From an uncultured Propionibacteriaceae bacterium (GTDB lineage: Bacteria > Actinomycetota > Actinomycetes > Propionibacteriales > Propionibacteriaceae): a stretch of 64,000 nt of DNA. Below the pieces are notes generated by a model. That model did no database searches and was not told the origin of the DNA. It was given only the letters and a program-made list of their open reading frames with translations. The first letter of the stretch is position 1, and every line of letters starts with the position of its first letter. Where the stretch lies: the NCBI GenBank assembly GCA_937926975.1, contig CALBCJ010000011.1:62001-126000 (forward strand), given 5' to 3'. A program made the position numbers and the translations under genes. Positions 40,094 through 48,643 of the stretch are shown here, in pieces.

Positions 40094-41404
40094 ATGACAA
40101 TCGCACGCACCCTGCGCCGAGTGGCGCTCCCCTCTGTGGCGTTCGCGTCCGTCCTTGCCTTCGCGGCCTGCGGGTCGCCGAGCACGGGCAGCTCTGGCGT
40201 CACGGGCGGCTCTGGCGCGGCCGACTGGAACGAGAAGGGCCCGATCACGTACGTCCAGGGCAAGGACACCTCGGGCAACGTCCAGAACACCATTGCCCGC
40301 TGGAACAAGGACCACCCCGACGAGAAGGTCACCCTGCAGGAGCTCTCGGAGAACGCCGACGAGCAGCGGCAGCAGATGGTGAACAACGCCACCTCCAAGG
40401 GAGGCTCCGGCTACACCGTCCTCTCGGTGGACCTGGTCTGGACGGCTGAGTTTGCCGCCAACGGCTACCTTGAGGAGCTGCCCGCCAGCCAGCTGCCGAC
40501 CCAGGGGTACCTGCGGTCAGCGGTCGACTCCGGGACGTACTTCAACAAGCTGTACGCCTTCCCGTCTACCTCCGACGCGGCGATGCTCTACTACCGCAAG
40601 GACCTGCTGGATGCGGCCGGGCTGCAGCCGCCGAAGACCTGGGACGAGCTGAAGGCGGCCTGCGCCAAGGTCAAGGGTGCCGTCGCGGGGATCGACTGCT
40701 ACGGCGGTCAGCTCCAGAAGTACGAGGGGCTGACCTGCAACATCGCCGAGATGGTGAACTCGGCCGGTGGGGAGTTCCTGACCGCTGACGGGAAGCCGAC
40801 GGTGAACACCAAGAAGGCGGTCGCTGGGGTCACCTGGGCAGTGGAGGCGCTCAAGGACGGGACCATCCCGCAGGCCTCCCTGACCTGGAAGGAGGAGGAG
40901 TCCCGCAAGGCCTTCCAGGACGGCAAGCTGGTCTTCCACCGCAACTGGGCCTACGCCTACGCGCTGGGCGCCAAGACTGACGGCAGCTCGGCGGTTGCCG
41001 GCAAGTTCGGGGTGGCCCCGATTCCTGGCATGAGCGGGCCGGGTGTCTCAACCCTGGGTGGGCACAACATGGGGATCTCGAAGTTCGCCAAGAACAAGGG
41101 CACGGCGCTGGCCTTCATCAAGTGGTACAACAGCCCCGAGAACCAGAAGCTGAACACTGTGGCCACCTCGCAGGCCCCGACCTGGGAGGCGCTGTACACC
41201 GACCCCGAGCTGACCGGGAAGTTCGAGTACCTGCCCGTGCTGCAGCAGTCGATCACCACTGCGAAGTCGCGCCCGAAGGTGGTGAAGTACGGCGACGCCA
41301 CCCAGGCGATCCAGGACGCTTCGTACGCTGCTCTGAACGGCCAGAAGGAGCCGAAGGCGGCGATGGACGAGTTGCAGGCCAAGCTGGAGGGCCTGACCCA
41401 GTAG
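40094..41404 (+). CDS. sugar ABC transporter substrate-binding lipoprotein
   Basis: The 436-residue protein has a signal peptide ending in the lipobox LAFAAC (Cys26) and a Ser/Gly linker. The mature part shows the family-1 solute-binding pattern (LYAFPSTSDAAMLYYRKDLLDAAGLQPPKTWDEL split over two motifs). It resembles LpqY/trehalose-maltose binding proteins. GAGG lies eight bases before the ATG. Two permease genes follow. Likely ligand is a di- or oligosaccharide; not provable here. Confidence 0.88.
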   Translation: MTIARTLRRVALPSVAFASVLAFAACGSPSTGSSGVTGGSGAADWNEKGPITYVQGKDTSGNVQNTIARWNKDHPDEKVTLQELSENADEQRQQMVNNATSKGGSGYTVLSVDLVWTAEFAANGYLEELPASQLPTQGYLRSAVDSGTYFNKLYAFPSTSDAAMLYYRKDLLDAAGLQPPKTWDELKAACAKVKGAVAGIDCYGGQLQKYEGLTCNIAEMVNSAGGEFLTADGKPTVNTKKAVAGVTWAVEALKDGTIPQASLTWKEEESRKAFQDGKLVFHRNWAYAYALGAKTDGSSAVAGKFGVAPIPGMSGPGVSTLGGHNMGISKFAKNKGTALAFIKWYNSPENQKLNTVATSQAPTWEALYTDPELTGKFEYLPVLQQSITTAKSRPKVVKYGDATQAIQDASYAALNGQKEPKAAMDELQAKLEGLTQ

Positions 41405-41478
41405 AACCCGCGACAGGCCGTCGGCGCGGGCTCGGCTGAGCCGGTGCCGGCGGCCTGACGGGCTGAGGAGACTTACTG

Positions 41479-42558
41479 ATGGCTGCAGCAACTGTTGCGC
41501 AGGCCCCGAGCCGCCGGAGAAAGAACGCCTTCTCCGACGGGCAGGCGGCACTGGCTGGAATTCTGCTTGCACCGACACTGCTGGTGATCCTGGTCGTGGC
41601 CGGGATCCCGATCCTGCTGTCGGTGTACGAGTCGTTCTTCCGGGGCGGGTCCGGCGTCGACCCGGTGACCGGGATGGTGAAGCAGGGCTCGGAGTTTGTC
41701 GGGCTCGAGAACTTCACCAGCATCTTCACGAGCCCCACGACCGTGGTCGGGGTCTGGGGGTCTATGGACCGCCTGATCAACGCCTTCATCAACACCACGG
41801 TCTTCACGCTGGTCTGCGTCGTCACCGAGACCGTCCTGGGCGTCGCGATGGCACTGATCATGGCCAAGGCCTTCCGGGGCCGGGGACTGGTCCGGGCCTC
41901 CATCCTGGTTCCCTGGGCGATCCCGACCATCGTCTCGGCCATGATGTGGAAGCTGATCTTCAACACCGCCGGAGTCGCCAACAAGCTGCTCGGGCTGACC
42001 GACAACCCGATCCTGTGGCTGGCCGACAACAAGTACAGCCAGTGGGCGGTGATGGTGGCCGACATCTGGAAGACCGCCCCGTTCATCGGCCTGCTGACGC
42101 TGGCCGGGCTGCAGACCATCCCGGCCGACGTGTACGAGGCGGCCCGGGTCGACGGGGCCAGTGCCTGGCAGCAGTTCACCCGGATCACGCTGCCGATGGT
42201 GAAGCCGGCGCTGGTGGTCGCGGTCCTGTTCCGGACCCTCGACACGCTGCGGATGTTCGACCTGCCGTACGGAATGATCGGCGCCGGCAAGTACTCGGTG
42301 GAGACCTTGTCGATGTTTGCCTACTTCGAGTCGCAGCAGACCCGGTACGGGCCGGCGGCTGCGTACTCCATCATCTTGTTCCTGTACATCGTCTTGGTGG
42401 CGTTCCTGTTCGTGAAACTGCTCGGCGCCGACGTCATCGGCGACGACGAGCTGAAGGCGATCAGTGAGCAGCGCAAGCGGCAGCGGGCGCTGCACCGCAA
42501 GCAGATGAAGGCCGCCAAGGTTCGCACCACAGTCACCAGCGGGAGCTCGGCATCATGA
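41479..42558 (+). CDS. sugar ABC transporter permease (MalF/SugA type)
   Basis: The 359-residue protein has six or more membrane helices and the EAA loop YEAARVDGASAWQQFTRITLP that docks the ATPase. The N-terminus is basic and the C-terminal 40 residues are highly charged and cytoplasmic, somewhat longer than usual. The gene overlaps the second permease gene by four bases. It works as one half of the channel for the upstream binding protein. Confidence 0.9.
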   Translation: MAAATVAQAPSRRRKNAFSDGQAALAGILLAPTLLVILVVAGIPILLSVYESFFRGGSGVDPVTGMVKQGSEFVGLENFTSIFTSPTTVVGVWGSMDRLINAFINTTVFTLVCVVTETVLGVAMALIMAKAFRGRGLVRASILVPWAIPTIVSAMMWKLIFNTAGVANKLLGLTDNPILWLADNKYSQWAVMVADIWKTAPFIGLLTLAGLQTIPADVYEAARVDGASAWQQFTRITLPMVKPALVVAVLFRTLDTLRMFDLPYGMIGAGKYSVETLSMFAYFESQQTRYGPAAAYSIILFLYIVLVAFLFVKLLGADVIGDDELKAISEQRKRQRALHRKQMKAAKVRTTVTSGSSAS

Positions 42559-43475
42559 GTACCACGACGGTATCCGCGCAGCGGCTCTCGACCGCCGAGC
42601 TGGCGGCCCTGAACAAGCCCCGCCGGGACGGGCGCTACTGGCTGGGCCGGGCCGGCTCGCTGCTCGGGATGGCCTTCATCGTGCTGTACTGCGTGCTCCC
42701 GTTCTACTGGATGGTGATCTCGTCGTTCCGGCTGCCGACCGACGGGCAGAGCACCGACTACTGGCCCAGCCCGGCCTCGGTGGAGAACTACATCGGGGTC
42801 TTCAGTGAGCAGAACAACTTCGGCCGGGCTATTCTCAACTCGGTCATCGTCTCGGTCAGCACCACAGCGCTCACCCTGCTGTTCGGGATCGTCGCGGCGT
42901 ACGCGCTGGCCCGGCTCCGGTTCGCCCTCAAGGGCCTGGTGCTGTCGATCATCATCGGCTGCTCCATGTTCCCCGGGATCACCCTGCTGGTGCCGCTGTT
43001 CAAGATGTTCACCGGCAACTACTCCTGGTGGCCGTGGAGCTGGCTGAACACGTACCAGGCGCTGATCATCCCGTCGCTGTCGTTCGGTCTGCCGCTGTGC
43101 GTGTGGAACCTGACGGCGTTCTTCCGCCAGCTGCCGGTGGAGCTGGAGCAGGCGGCGATGGTGGACGGGTGCACCCCGGGACAGGCCTTCCGCAAGGTGA
43201 TCCTGCCGCTGGCGGCGCCAGGCGTGTTCACCACGGCGATCCTGACCTTCATCGCGGTCTGGAACGAGTACATGATCGCGCTGAGCTTCGGCCAGGACCG
43301 CAACATGAAGACGGCCACGGTGGCGCTCAGCCAGTTCACCGGGAACCTCGGCTACAACATCCCGTACGGCTCGATCATGGCCGCCGGGGTGATCACGACC
43401 ATCCCGCTGCTGATCATGGTGCTGCTGTTCCAGCGCCGGATCGTGGCCGGCCTGACGGCAGGTGGCGTGAAGTAG
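42555..43475 (+). CDS. sugar ABC transporter permease (MalG/SugB type)
   Basis: The 306-residue protein has six helices and the EAA motif LEQAAMVDGCTPGQAFRKVILP. It pairs with the previous permease. No ATP-binding subunit follows; a strong terminator comes 22 bases after the stop. Such importers in actinobacteria usually share an MsiK/SugC-type ATPase encoded elsewhere, which is the likely explanation. Confidence 0.9.
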   Translation: MSTTTVSAQRLSTAELAALNKPRRDGRYWLGRAGSLLGMAFIVLYCVLPFYWMVISSFRLPTDGQSTDYWPSPASVENYIGVFSEQNNFGRAILNSVIVSVSTTALTLLFGIVAAYALARLRFALKGLVLSIIIGCSMFPGITLLVPLFKMFTGNYSWWPWSWLNTYQALIIPSLSFGLPLCVWNLTAFFRQLPVELEQAAMVDGCTPGQAFRKVILPLAAPGVFTTAILTFIAVWNEYMIALSFGQDRNMKTATVALSQFTGNLGYNIPYGSIMAAGVITTIPLLIMVLLFQRRIVAGLTAGGVK

Positions 43476-43497
43476 ACCCTGAGGGAGCAGACATACA

Positions 43498-43531
43498 TGT
43501 GGGGCCCGGCTCTCGCCGACCGGGCCCCACA
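43498..43531 (+). terminator. terminator of the sugar ABC operon
   Basis: TGTGGGGCCCGG and CCGGGCCCCACA form a perfect 12-bp stem with a 10-base loop right after the operon. Very stable. Confidence 0.88.
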
Positions 43532-43740
43532 CGTGGCTCACCGGCCCTCTGACGGGCCCTGCCAGGCGTTGCCGGCTGAAGCGGGAGCAGGAGCGGTGCT
43601 CTCAGGCTTCAGCCGGCGACGCAGCGGCCGTACGTCAGACCGGGTGGCCTTCCGGGTAGCCGATGAGCAGCTGGCGCGGGGGATGGGCTCCAGGGTGACC
43701 CACACCCCGCAGACAGAACAATAACGCAAGTTGGTCGTCA
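43532..43740. other. intergenic stretch, no secure gene
   Basis: Between two terminators. A short minus-strand frame with CSVCGVWVTLEP could start only with TTG at 43744 and has no ribosome site; I do not call it. Nothing else was seen. Confidence 0.4.
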
Positions 43741-43771
43741 GCAAAATAGGGGGTGGCGCGTGGCGCCACCC
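43741..43771 (-). terminator. terminator downstream of tRNA-Lys
   Basis: GGGTGGCGC and GCGCCACCC form a 9-bp stem with a 3-base loop (43751-43771). Read on the minus strand it is followed by CCTATTTTGC, a short U-rich run. It would end the tRNA-Lys transcript 140 bases downstream of the tRNA. Confidence 0.65.
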
Positions 43772-43910
43772 GTACCGCCGGGGGCGGTGCGGAAGAGCCG
43801 AGCCAGACGCGGCGCAGGCGGAGGCTGTGAGACGGGGGATGAGGTCGGGGGAGGAGCAGGGCAGCGCGGCTCAGAAGCACCTCGGGCCACCGCGACGGGT
43901 GGCCCAGGAC

Positions 43911-43986
<76 letters not shown>

Positions 43987-44086
43987 GTGCTGCAGGCAAG
44001 GAGTCTAGCGCATGGCTGCCTGGCCCTGCGAATCGGTTGAATGCTGGCAACCGCACGGCTGGGTGCGGCGTGGAAGGGGTGTGACG

Positions 44087-44605
44087 ATGGTGGAGACAGA
44101 GCCCCGGGAGCACGCCGGCAGCGCGGATGAGTGGTTCCGCAGCGTGTACGACGAGCACTGGGCGCGCCTGGTGAGGTTGGCCGCGGTCCTGCTGGGGTCG
44201 ACCGACCGGGCGGACGAGGTGGTTCAAGAAGCAATGCTCGGTCTGCTGCGCAACCGGGCAAAGCTGAGCAAGGGCCCGGTCACGGGCTATCTGAGGACGG
44301 CGGTGGTGAACGGCTGCCGCTCGGTGCACCGGCACCGGACCGTGGTCGCCAAGCACCCCGAGCCGGCTCCGGCGCCTGTCGCCGGTCCCGAGGAGCGGGT
44401 CGTTGCGACAGTGACCGCCGATGCCGTGATGGAGGCTCTGCGGACCCTGCCCCAGCGCCAGCAAGAGGTGCTGGTGCTGCGCTACTACAGCGGTCTGAGC
44501 GAGGCGGAGATCGCGGAGGCGCTGGGCATCAGCCGCGGCGCCGTGAAGTCGTACAGCCACCGGGGCGTGAGCGTTCTGCGCCAGCTGATGGGGAGGCAGT
44601 CATGA
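44087..44605 (+). CDS. ECF RNA polymerase sigma factor (SigE-like actinobacterial group)
   Basis: The 172-residue protein has region 2 (FRSVYDEHWARLVRLAAVLLG, then ADEVVQEAMLGLLRN) and region 4 (LRTLPQRQQEVLVLRYYSGLSEAE with the helix-turn-helix IAEALGISRGAVKSYSHRG). It directs RNA polymerase to its own promoters. ATG 44087 has GGAAGGGG seven bases upstream; GTG 44081 is too close to it. Its stop overlaps the start of the membrane protein gene, which is the likely anti-sigma partner. Confidence 0.92.
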   Translation: MVETEPREHAGSADEWFRSVYDEHWARLVRLAAVLLGSTDRADEVVQEAMLGLLRNRAKLSKGPVTGYLRTAVVNGCRSVHRHRTVVAKHPEPAPAPVAGPEERVVATVTADAVMEALRTLPQRQQEVLVLRYYSGLSEAEIAEALGISRGAVKSYSHRGVSVLRQLMGRQS

Positions 44606-45504
44606 GTAACGAGTGGAACGAGATCGGTGAGGATGAGGTGACCCGCGCACTGCGGCAGGGTCTTCAGGCCGAGGCGGACCGGACGCCCGTCCCGGACCGG
44701 TACGACGAGATCGTGGCGGCCGCGGAGCAAGGACGTCGCCGGCGGGGCTGGCTGCTCGTGGCGGCGGTGATGGTGCCGGTGCTCGGCGCCGTCGGCTACC
44801 TCGGTGGTCGGCTGACCAGTGGCGGGCTGGCCGGGACCCCAGCGCAGGTGCCGGCGACCGTGACGGCGGCCACTGAAGCTAGCGAGAGCTCCGTGCCCAC
44901 GCTCACCCCGGAGCCGTCGGCGTCCGCACCAGCGACCGCCGCGACGTCTCGGGCCTCCAGTAAGCAGAGTGCTTCCGCACCTACCAGCCCGCGGCTCAGC
45001 CCACCGGCTGAGGTCAGCGGCTCAGCACTGGCCTTCGTGTCGCCGAGCGGAGCCATCGAGTGCGTGATGGGCGGCACCCGGGCCCCGGACGGAGTCGAGT
45101 GCCACCTGACCGTGAAGGCGGTCTGGGGGCCGAAGCACCGCTGCGAGTCGGTGAACGGCACAGTGCCCTGGTCCTCCGACTACGGCGTCGTCTTCATCGG
45201 CTCTGAGGGGGCGACCACGTACTGCAACGGGCAGGGGTTCACCGAGCTGGACCTGTCGGGGTCTGACGGCAAGCGCTACACCTCCTGGTACGACCCGAGC
45301 CGGTTTGAGACCCGGACCGCCGCCAACGGCAGCCTGGCTCCGGTGCTGCCGTACGGGACGACTGCCGTGGTCGGGCAGACCAGGTGCCAGATCAGCCAGT
45401 CTGGTGGCATCAGCTGCTCGCGGGGCGACCAGACCGGGTTCCGGCTGTCGACTCAGACCCTGGTGCTGCGCAACGGCGGCAAGGACACGTCCTACACCGG
45501 CTGA
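44602..45504 (+). CDS. membrane protein coupled to the ECF sigma factor, possible anti-sigma/sensor
   Basis: The 300-residue protein has a short cytoplasmic N-terminus of about 48 residues, one membrane helix (about 49-69), a long Ser/Thr/Ala/Pro linker (75-140) and an extracellular domain of about 150 residues with five or more Cys (CVMGG, ECHLT, HRCESV, TYCNGQG, RCQISQSGGISC). The four-base overlap with the sigma gene suggests regulation of the sigma factor. The N-terminus is too short for a classical zinc anti-sigma domain and lacks HxxxCxxC. The outer domain fits no family I know. Confidence 0.75.
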   Translation: MSNEWNEIGEDEVTRALRQGLQAEADRTPVPDRYDEIVAAAEQGRRRRGWLLVAAVMVPVLGAVGYLGGRLTSGGLAGTPAQVPATVTAATEASESSVPTLTPEPSASAPATAATSRASSKQSASAPTSPRLSPPAEVSGSALAFVSPSGAIECVMGGTRAPDGVECHLTVKAVWGPKHRCESVNGTVPWSSDYGVVFIGSEGATTYCNGQGFTELDLSGSDGKRYTSWYDPSRFETRTAANGSLAPVLPYGTTAVVGQTRCQISQSGGISCSRGDQTGFRLSTQTLVLRNGGKDTSYTG

Positions 45505-45559
45505 TCTCAGCCCTGGGCAGCCGAGCCGCCCGGTTCAGCGCCGTACCAGACCGTGCCGC

Positions 45560-45596
45560 GCCGGTGCCGCCGGGAGCCGCTCCCGGCGGCACCGGC
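45560..45596. terminator. bidirectional terminator
   Basis: A perfect 16-bp stem (GCCGGTGCCGCCGGGA with its complement) and 5-base loop lie between the convergent membrane protein and gatD genes. The most stable hairpin in the window. Confidence 0.9.
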
Positions 45597-45600
45597 CAGG

Positions 45601-46326
45601 TCACACGGCGTCCACCAGGTCAGGGCGTACGGCCTTGACCCGCTGCCGGCGCAGCTCCTGGATCTCGGGGTGGCTCAGCGGGGCCAGCCTCTGGCCCAGG
45701 GCCAGCTCCAGGACGTGGTCGGCCAGGTCCGGGTTGCGGGCCAGCACCGGGCCGTGCGGGTAGGTGCCGATGATCCGGCCGGCCTGGGCGCCCTCGGTGC
45801 CGTCACCGTTGCCGGTTCCCCGCTCCACCACCGCCAGCGGCTGGGCCTGCCGGCCGAGCGTGGTGAGCCCACCGTGGTTCTCGAAGCCGGTGATCAGGGA
45901 GGTCCTGCCGTCGCGGCGGGTCCACCGGGTGAGGATCTCGCCCACGGCCCGCTTCGGGCCCCGGCGGGTCTCGATGTCGAGCAGCCCCAGGCCCTGCACC
46001 ACGTCGTCGTTGTCGCCGGTGGTGAAGCTGGTGCCGCAGATCTGGTACCCGGCGCAGACCGCGAACAGGGCCGCGCCCCGGTCCAGGGCCCGGAACAGGT
46101 TGCCGTCCTTGCGCAGGGCTGTCACCGCCGACACCTGAGCCTGGTCCTCCCCGCCGCCGAGCAGGTAGACCTGGGCGTCAGCCGGCAGCGTGTCGCCGGG
46201 CTCGACCACGGTGACGTGGGCGTCGATGCCGCGCCACTGCAGCCGCTGCCGCAGCACTGCAGCGTTGCCACGGTCACCGTAGATCCCGAGCAGGGACTGG
46301 TAGATCAGGACAATCTGGACGCTCAT
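45601..46326 (-). CDS. gatD: lipid II isoglutaminyl synthase, glutaminase subunit GatD
   Basis: The 241-residue protein is a class I glutamine amidotransferase: LLGGGEDQAQ near 56-64, the nucleophile Cys91 in FAVCAGYQICG, and a catalytic His in IGTYPHGPVL. GatD releases ammonia that MurT uses to amidate D-glutamate of lipid II. It overlaps the murT stop by ATGA. Complete. Confidence 0.95.
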   Translation of the reverse strand: MSVQIVLIYQSLLGIYGDRGNAAVLRQRLQWRGIDAHVTVVEPGDTLPADAQVYLLGGGEDQAQVSAVTALRKDGNLFRALDRGAALFAVCAGYQICGTSFTTGDNDDVVQGLGLLDIETRRGPKRAVGEILTRWTRRDGRTSLITGFENHGGLTTLGRQAQPLAVVERGTGNGDGTEGAQAGRIIGTYPHGPVLARNPDLADHVLELALGQRLAPLSHPEIQELRRQRVKAVRPDLVDAV

Positions 46327-47621
46327 ACCAGGCCTCCGAGCTTGCGCAGCCGCTGGAACGGGGTGTACGTGGCGATCACGTCGACGGGCTCGCTGTGGTC
46401 GGCCACGGCCTCGGCGAGGTCCGGGACGACGGTGTGCTCGACGCCGGCGTAGAGGAGCCGGACTGAGAGGTCCTGGGCGCGCGGGCCGGTGGCGACCACG
46501 TGCCGGCCGGCGAGCTGCTCGTAGTCGACGTCCCACAGCCAGGAGACGTCGCGGCCGTCGGCGGCGGCAGAGTCGATCGCCAGGACCACGGTCTGGCTGG
46601 TGGCCAGCGGCAGCGACCCGGCCCACCCGGCTGGGTTCTTGGCCAGCAGCAGCCGGGCCGTGGTGCTGCCGAAGCTCGTGGTGGCGTACCGGCCGGCGGG
46701 GGAGGTCACCGTACGCATCGCGCGGACCGCAGTGTCAGGGTCGACGCCCAGCTCGACAGCGGCGGCCAGGGCGCAGGCGGCATTGGAGATGTTGAAGCTG
46801 CCGGGGACCTGCAGGTTGAGCTCCCAGCGCTCGCCCTGGTCGTTGAGCACGCCGTTGCCGTCGACCGCGTACGAGGCGGGCGGCTGGGCCAGGTCGCCGG
46901 TCGGGCAGACCCAGCGGCTGACCCCGTCTGGGCCAGGGGACCGCCGCAGCACCGTGCCGCACTCGGGGCACAGAGTCGCGTCGTCGGTCCAGGTGGTGCT
47001 GGTGTCGACCCAGACCACCCGCCTGGCCGGCTGCGCCGCCCACACGATCAGCGGGTCGTCGGCGTTGGCGACCACGACCGGGCCGTCCGCACCGGCTGCC
47101 TCGAGGGCCTGGCGCCAGCCCCGACCCAGGGCCTTGATCTCGTGGTGGCGGTCCATCTGGTCGCGGGAGAAGTTGAGCAGCACCAGCACCGCCGGGTGGC
47201 CCAGCCGGACCACGTCGGGCACCACCCGCTCGTCGGTCTCCAGGATCGCCACGTCGGCCTTCGGCGCCATCGCCAGTGCCGAGGCGATCCCGTGGTGCAG
47301 GTTCGCCCCGTCGGCGTTGGTGACTACCCGGTGGTGGTCGGGCAGGCAGGCCCGCAGGGCCGCGGTCAGCAGGTGGGTGGTGGTCGTCTTGCCGTTGGTC
47401 CCGGAGACGCAGGCGATGGTCCGCCCGGGCAGCAGGTGGGCTAGCGCGTCCGGCGCCAGCTTCAGCAGCAGCTTGCCCCGGATCGAGGTCCCCGAACCCC
47501 GGCCGGCCAGGCGTGACGCTAGCCCAGCAGCGCTCCCGGCAGCCAGTGCGCCTCCCATACGGACCCGTGCTGACAAGGGAGGTTGATGCCGCGGCTGCGG
47601 TGTGGAGAGGTCCAAACCCAT
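46323..47621 (-). CDS. murT: lipid II isoglutaminyl synthase, MurT subunit
   Basis: The 432-residue protein is a Mur-ligase-like ATPase with SGTNGKTTTTHLL at 73-85, ILETDERVVPDVV and FSRDQMDRHHEIK. The C-terminal MurT domain has SWLWDVDYEQL. The zinc ribbon insert starts CPECG, but its second half reads WVCPTGD, so the usual fourth Cys is Gly. ATG 47621 has no ribosome site and is preceded by a 6-bp hairpin (CCGTCA/TGACGG); a later start at about 47558 is possible. It acts with GatD on lipid II. Confidence 0.93.
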   Translation of the reverse strand: MGLDLSTPQPRHQPPLSARVRMGGALAAGSAAGLASRLAGRGSGTSIRGKLLLKLAPDALAHLLPGRTIACVSGTNGKTTTTHLLTAALRACLPDHHRVVTNADGANLHHGIASALAMAPKADVAILETDERVVPDVVRLGHPAVLVLLNFSRDQMDRHHEIKALGRGWRQALEAAGADGPVVVANADDPLIVWAAQPARRVVWVDTSTTWTDDATLCPECGTVLRRSPGPDGVSRWVCPTGDLAQPPASYAVDGNGVLNDQGERWELNLQVPGSFNISNAACALAAAVELGVDPDTAVRAMRTVTSPAGRYATTSFGSTTARLLLAKNPAGWAGSLPLATSQTVVLAIDSAAADGRDVSWLWDVDYEQLAGRHVVATGPRAQDLSVRLLYAGVEHTVVPDLAEAVADHSEPVDVIATYTPFQRLRKLGGLV

Positions 47622-47714
47622 ACCGTCATTGTGACGGACACGGAGGCTCACTGACGAGCTCAGGGGCGGACAAGGTCTGAGGGGTAGTGAAGTAGGCCGA
47701 CCGAGTCGACGGCT

Positions 47715-47791
47715 TGGGGTGAGTAACGGGACTCGAACCCGCGACCCTCTGGACCACAACCAGATGCTCTACCAGCTGAGCTATACCCACC
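47715..47791 (-). tRNA. tRNA-His (anticodon GUG)
   Basis: On the minus strand GTGGGTA pairs with TACTCAC (one G-U), the anticodon stem TCTGG/CCAGA encloses TTGTGGT giving GUG, and an extra G-1 faces the C discriminator as tRNA-His requires. CCA is encoded at 47717-47715. It follows orn, as in many actinobacteria. Confidence 0.94.
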
Positions 47792-47870
47792 GTGCCCGTA
47801 CGGCGTGACCGCCGGTGCGGTGCTCATGCTAGCGGACGGCGGCCGCAGCAACCACCCGGTAACCCGGTCG

Positions 47871-48518
47871 TCAGGCCGACGGGGCCGGCTCAGCCTCCTG
47901 ACGGGCGGCGACGGTAGCCCCGGTGAGGGCACCCTGGTGCCGGGCAGCAATCTCGGCCAGCTCGTCGCGGGTCGGGCCGGGGGCGGGCACCAGCATCGCC
48001 TCCCGGTAGTAGCGCAGCTCCTCGATCGACTCCTGGATGTCGGCCAGCGCCCGGTGGTTGCCCGACTTGGCCGGGGTGCCGAAGTAGACCCGCGGGTACC
48101 AGCGCTTGGCGAGCTCCTTGAGGCTGGAGACGTCGACGTTGCGGTAGTGGACGTGCGACTCGAAGGTCGGCAGGTCCCGGGCCAGGAAGGCCCGGTCGGT
48201 GCCGATCGTGTTGCCGGCCAGCGGGACCTTGGCGGCCTCGGGGACGTGCTCGGTGACGTACGCCATCACCTGCTGCTCCGCCTCGGCCAGGCTCACTCCA
48301 GACTCCAGCAGCGGCAGCAGGCCGGAGGTCTGGTGCATCTGAGTGACGAACTGGTCCATCTGGGCCAGGGCCTCGGCCGGGGGCCGGATGATGACGTCGA
48401 CGCCGTCGCCCAGGACGTTCAGCTCGGCGTCGGTGACCAGCACCGCTACCTCGATCAGCGCGTCCTTGGCCAGGTCCAGCCCGGTCATCTCACAGTCGAC
48501 CCAGACGAGATTCTCCAC
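47871..48518 (-). CDS. orn: oligoribonuclease
   Basis: The 215-residue protein is a DEDDh exonuclease: LVWVDCEMTGLDL with Asp8 and Glu10, IGTDRAFLARDLP, and NHRALADIQESIEELRYYR carrying the His and last Asp. It degrades nano-RNAs and pGpG. The start is GTG 48518; the frame upstream is not part of it. The C-terminal 25 residues (Ala/Glu-rich) extend beyond the E. coli enzyme, as usual in actinobacteria. Confidence 0.94.
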   Translation of the reverse strand: MENLVWVDCEMTGLDLAKDALIEVAVLVTDAELNVLGDGVDVIIRPPAEALAQMDQFVTQMHQTSGLLPLLESGVSLAEAEQQVMAYVTEHVPEAAKVPLAGNTIGTDRAFLARDLPTFESHVHYRNVDVSSLKELAKRWYPRVYFGTPAKSGNHRALADIQESIEELRYYREAMLVPAPGPTRDELAEIAARHQGALTGATVAARQEAEPAPSA

Positions 48519-48643
48519 CCGGGCAGCGTAACGGAACGACGGGCTCGGGCCGTCCGGGGCTGAGGGCCGGACCAGCCGGTGGGGAGGCTGCTCTAGCCTG
48601 GGGGGGGTCACCAGCAGCCTGGCCGAGCCCGAGGACTGACCGC

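Noticed and set aside
43538..43744. 68-residue minus-strand frame with CSVCG
   Set aside because: Only a TTG start, no ribosome site, lies just after a terminator, and one CxxC is not enough evidence.
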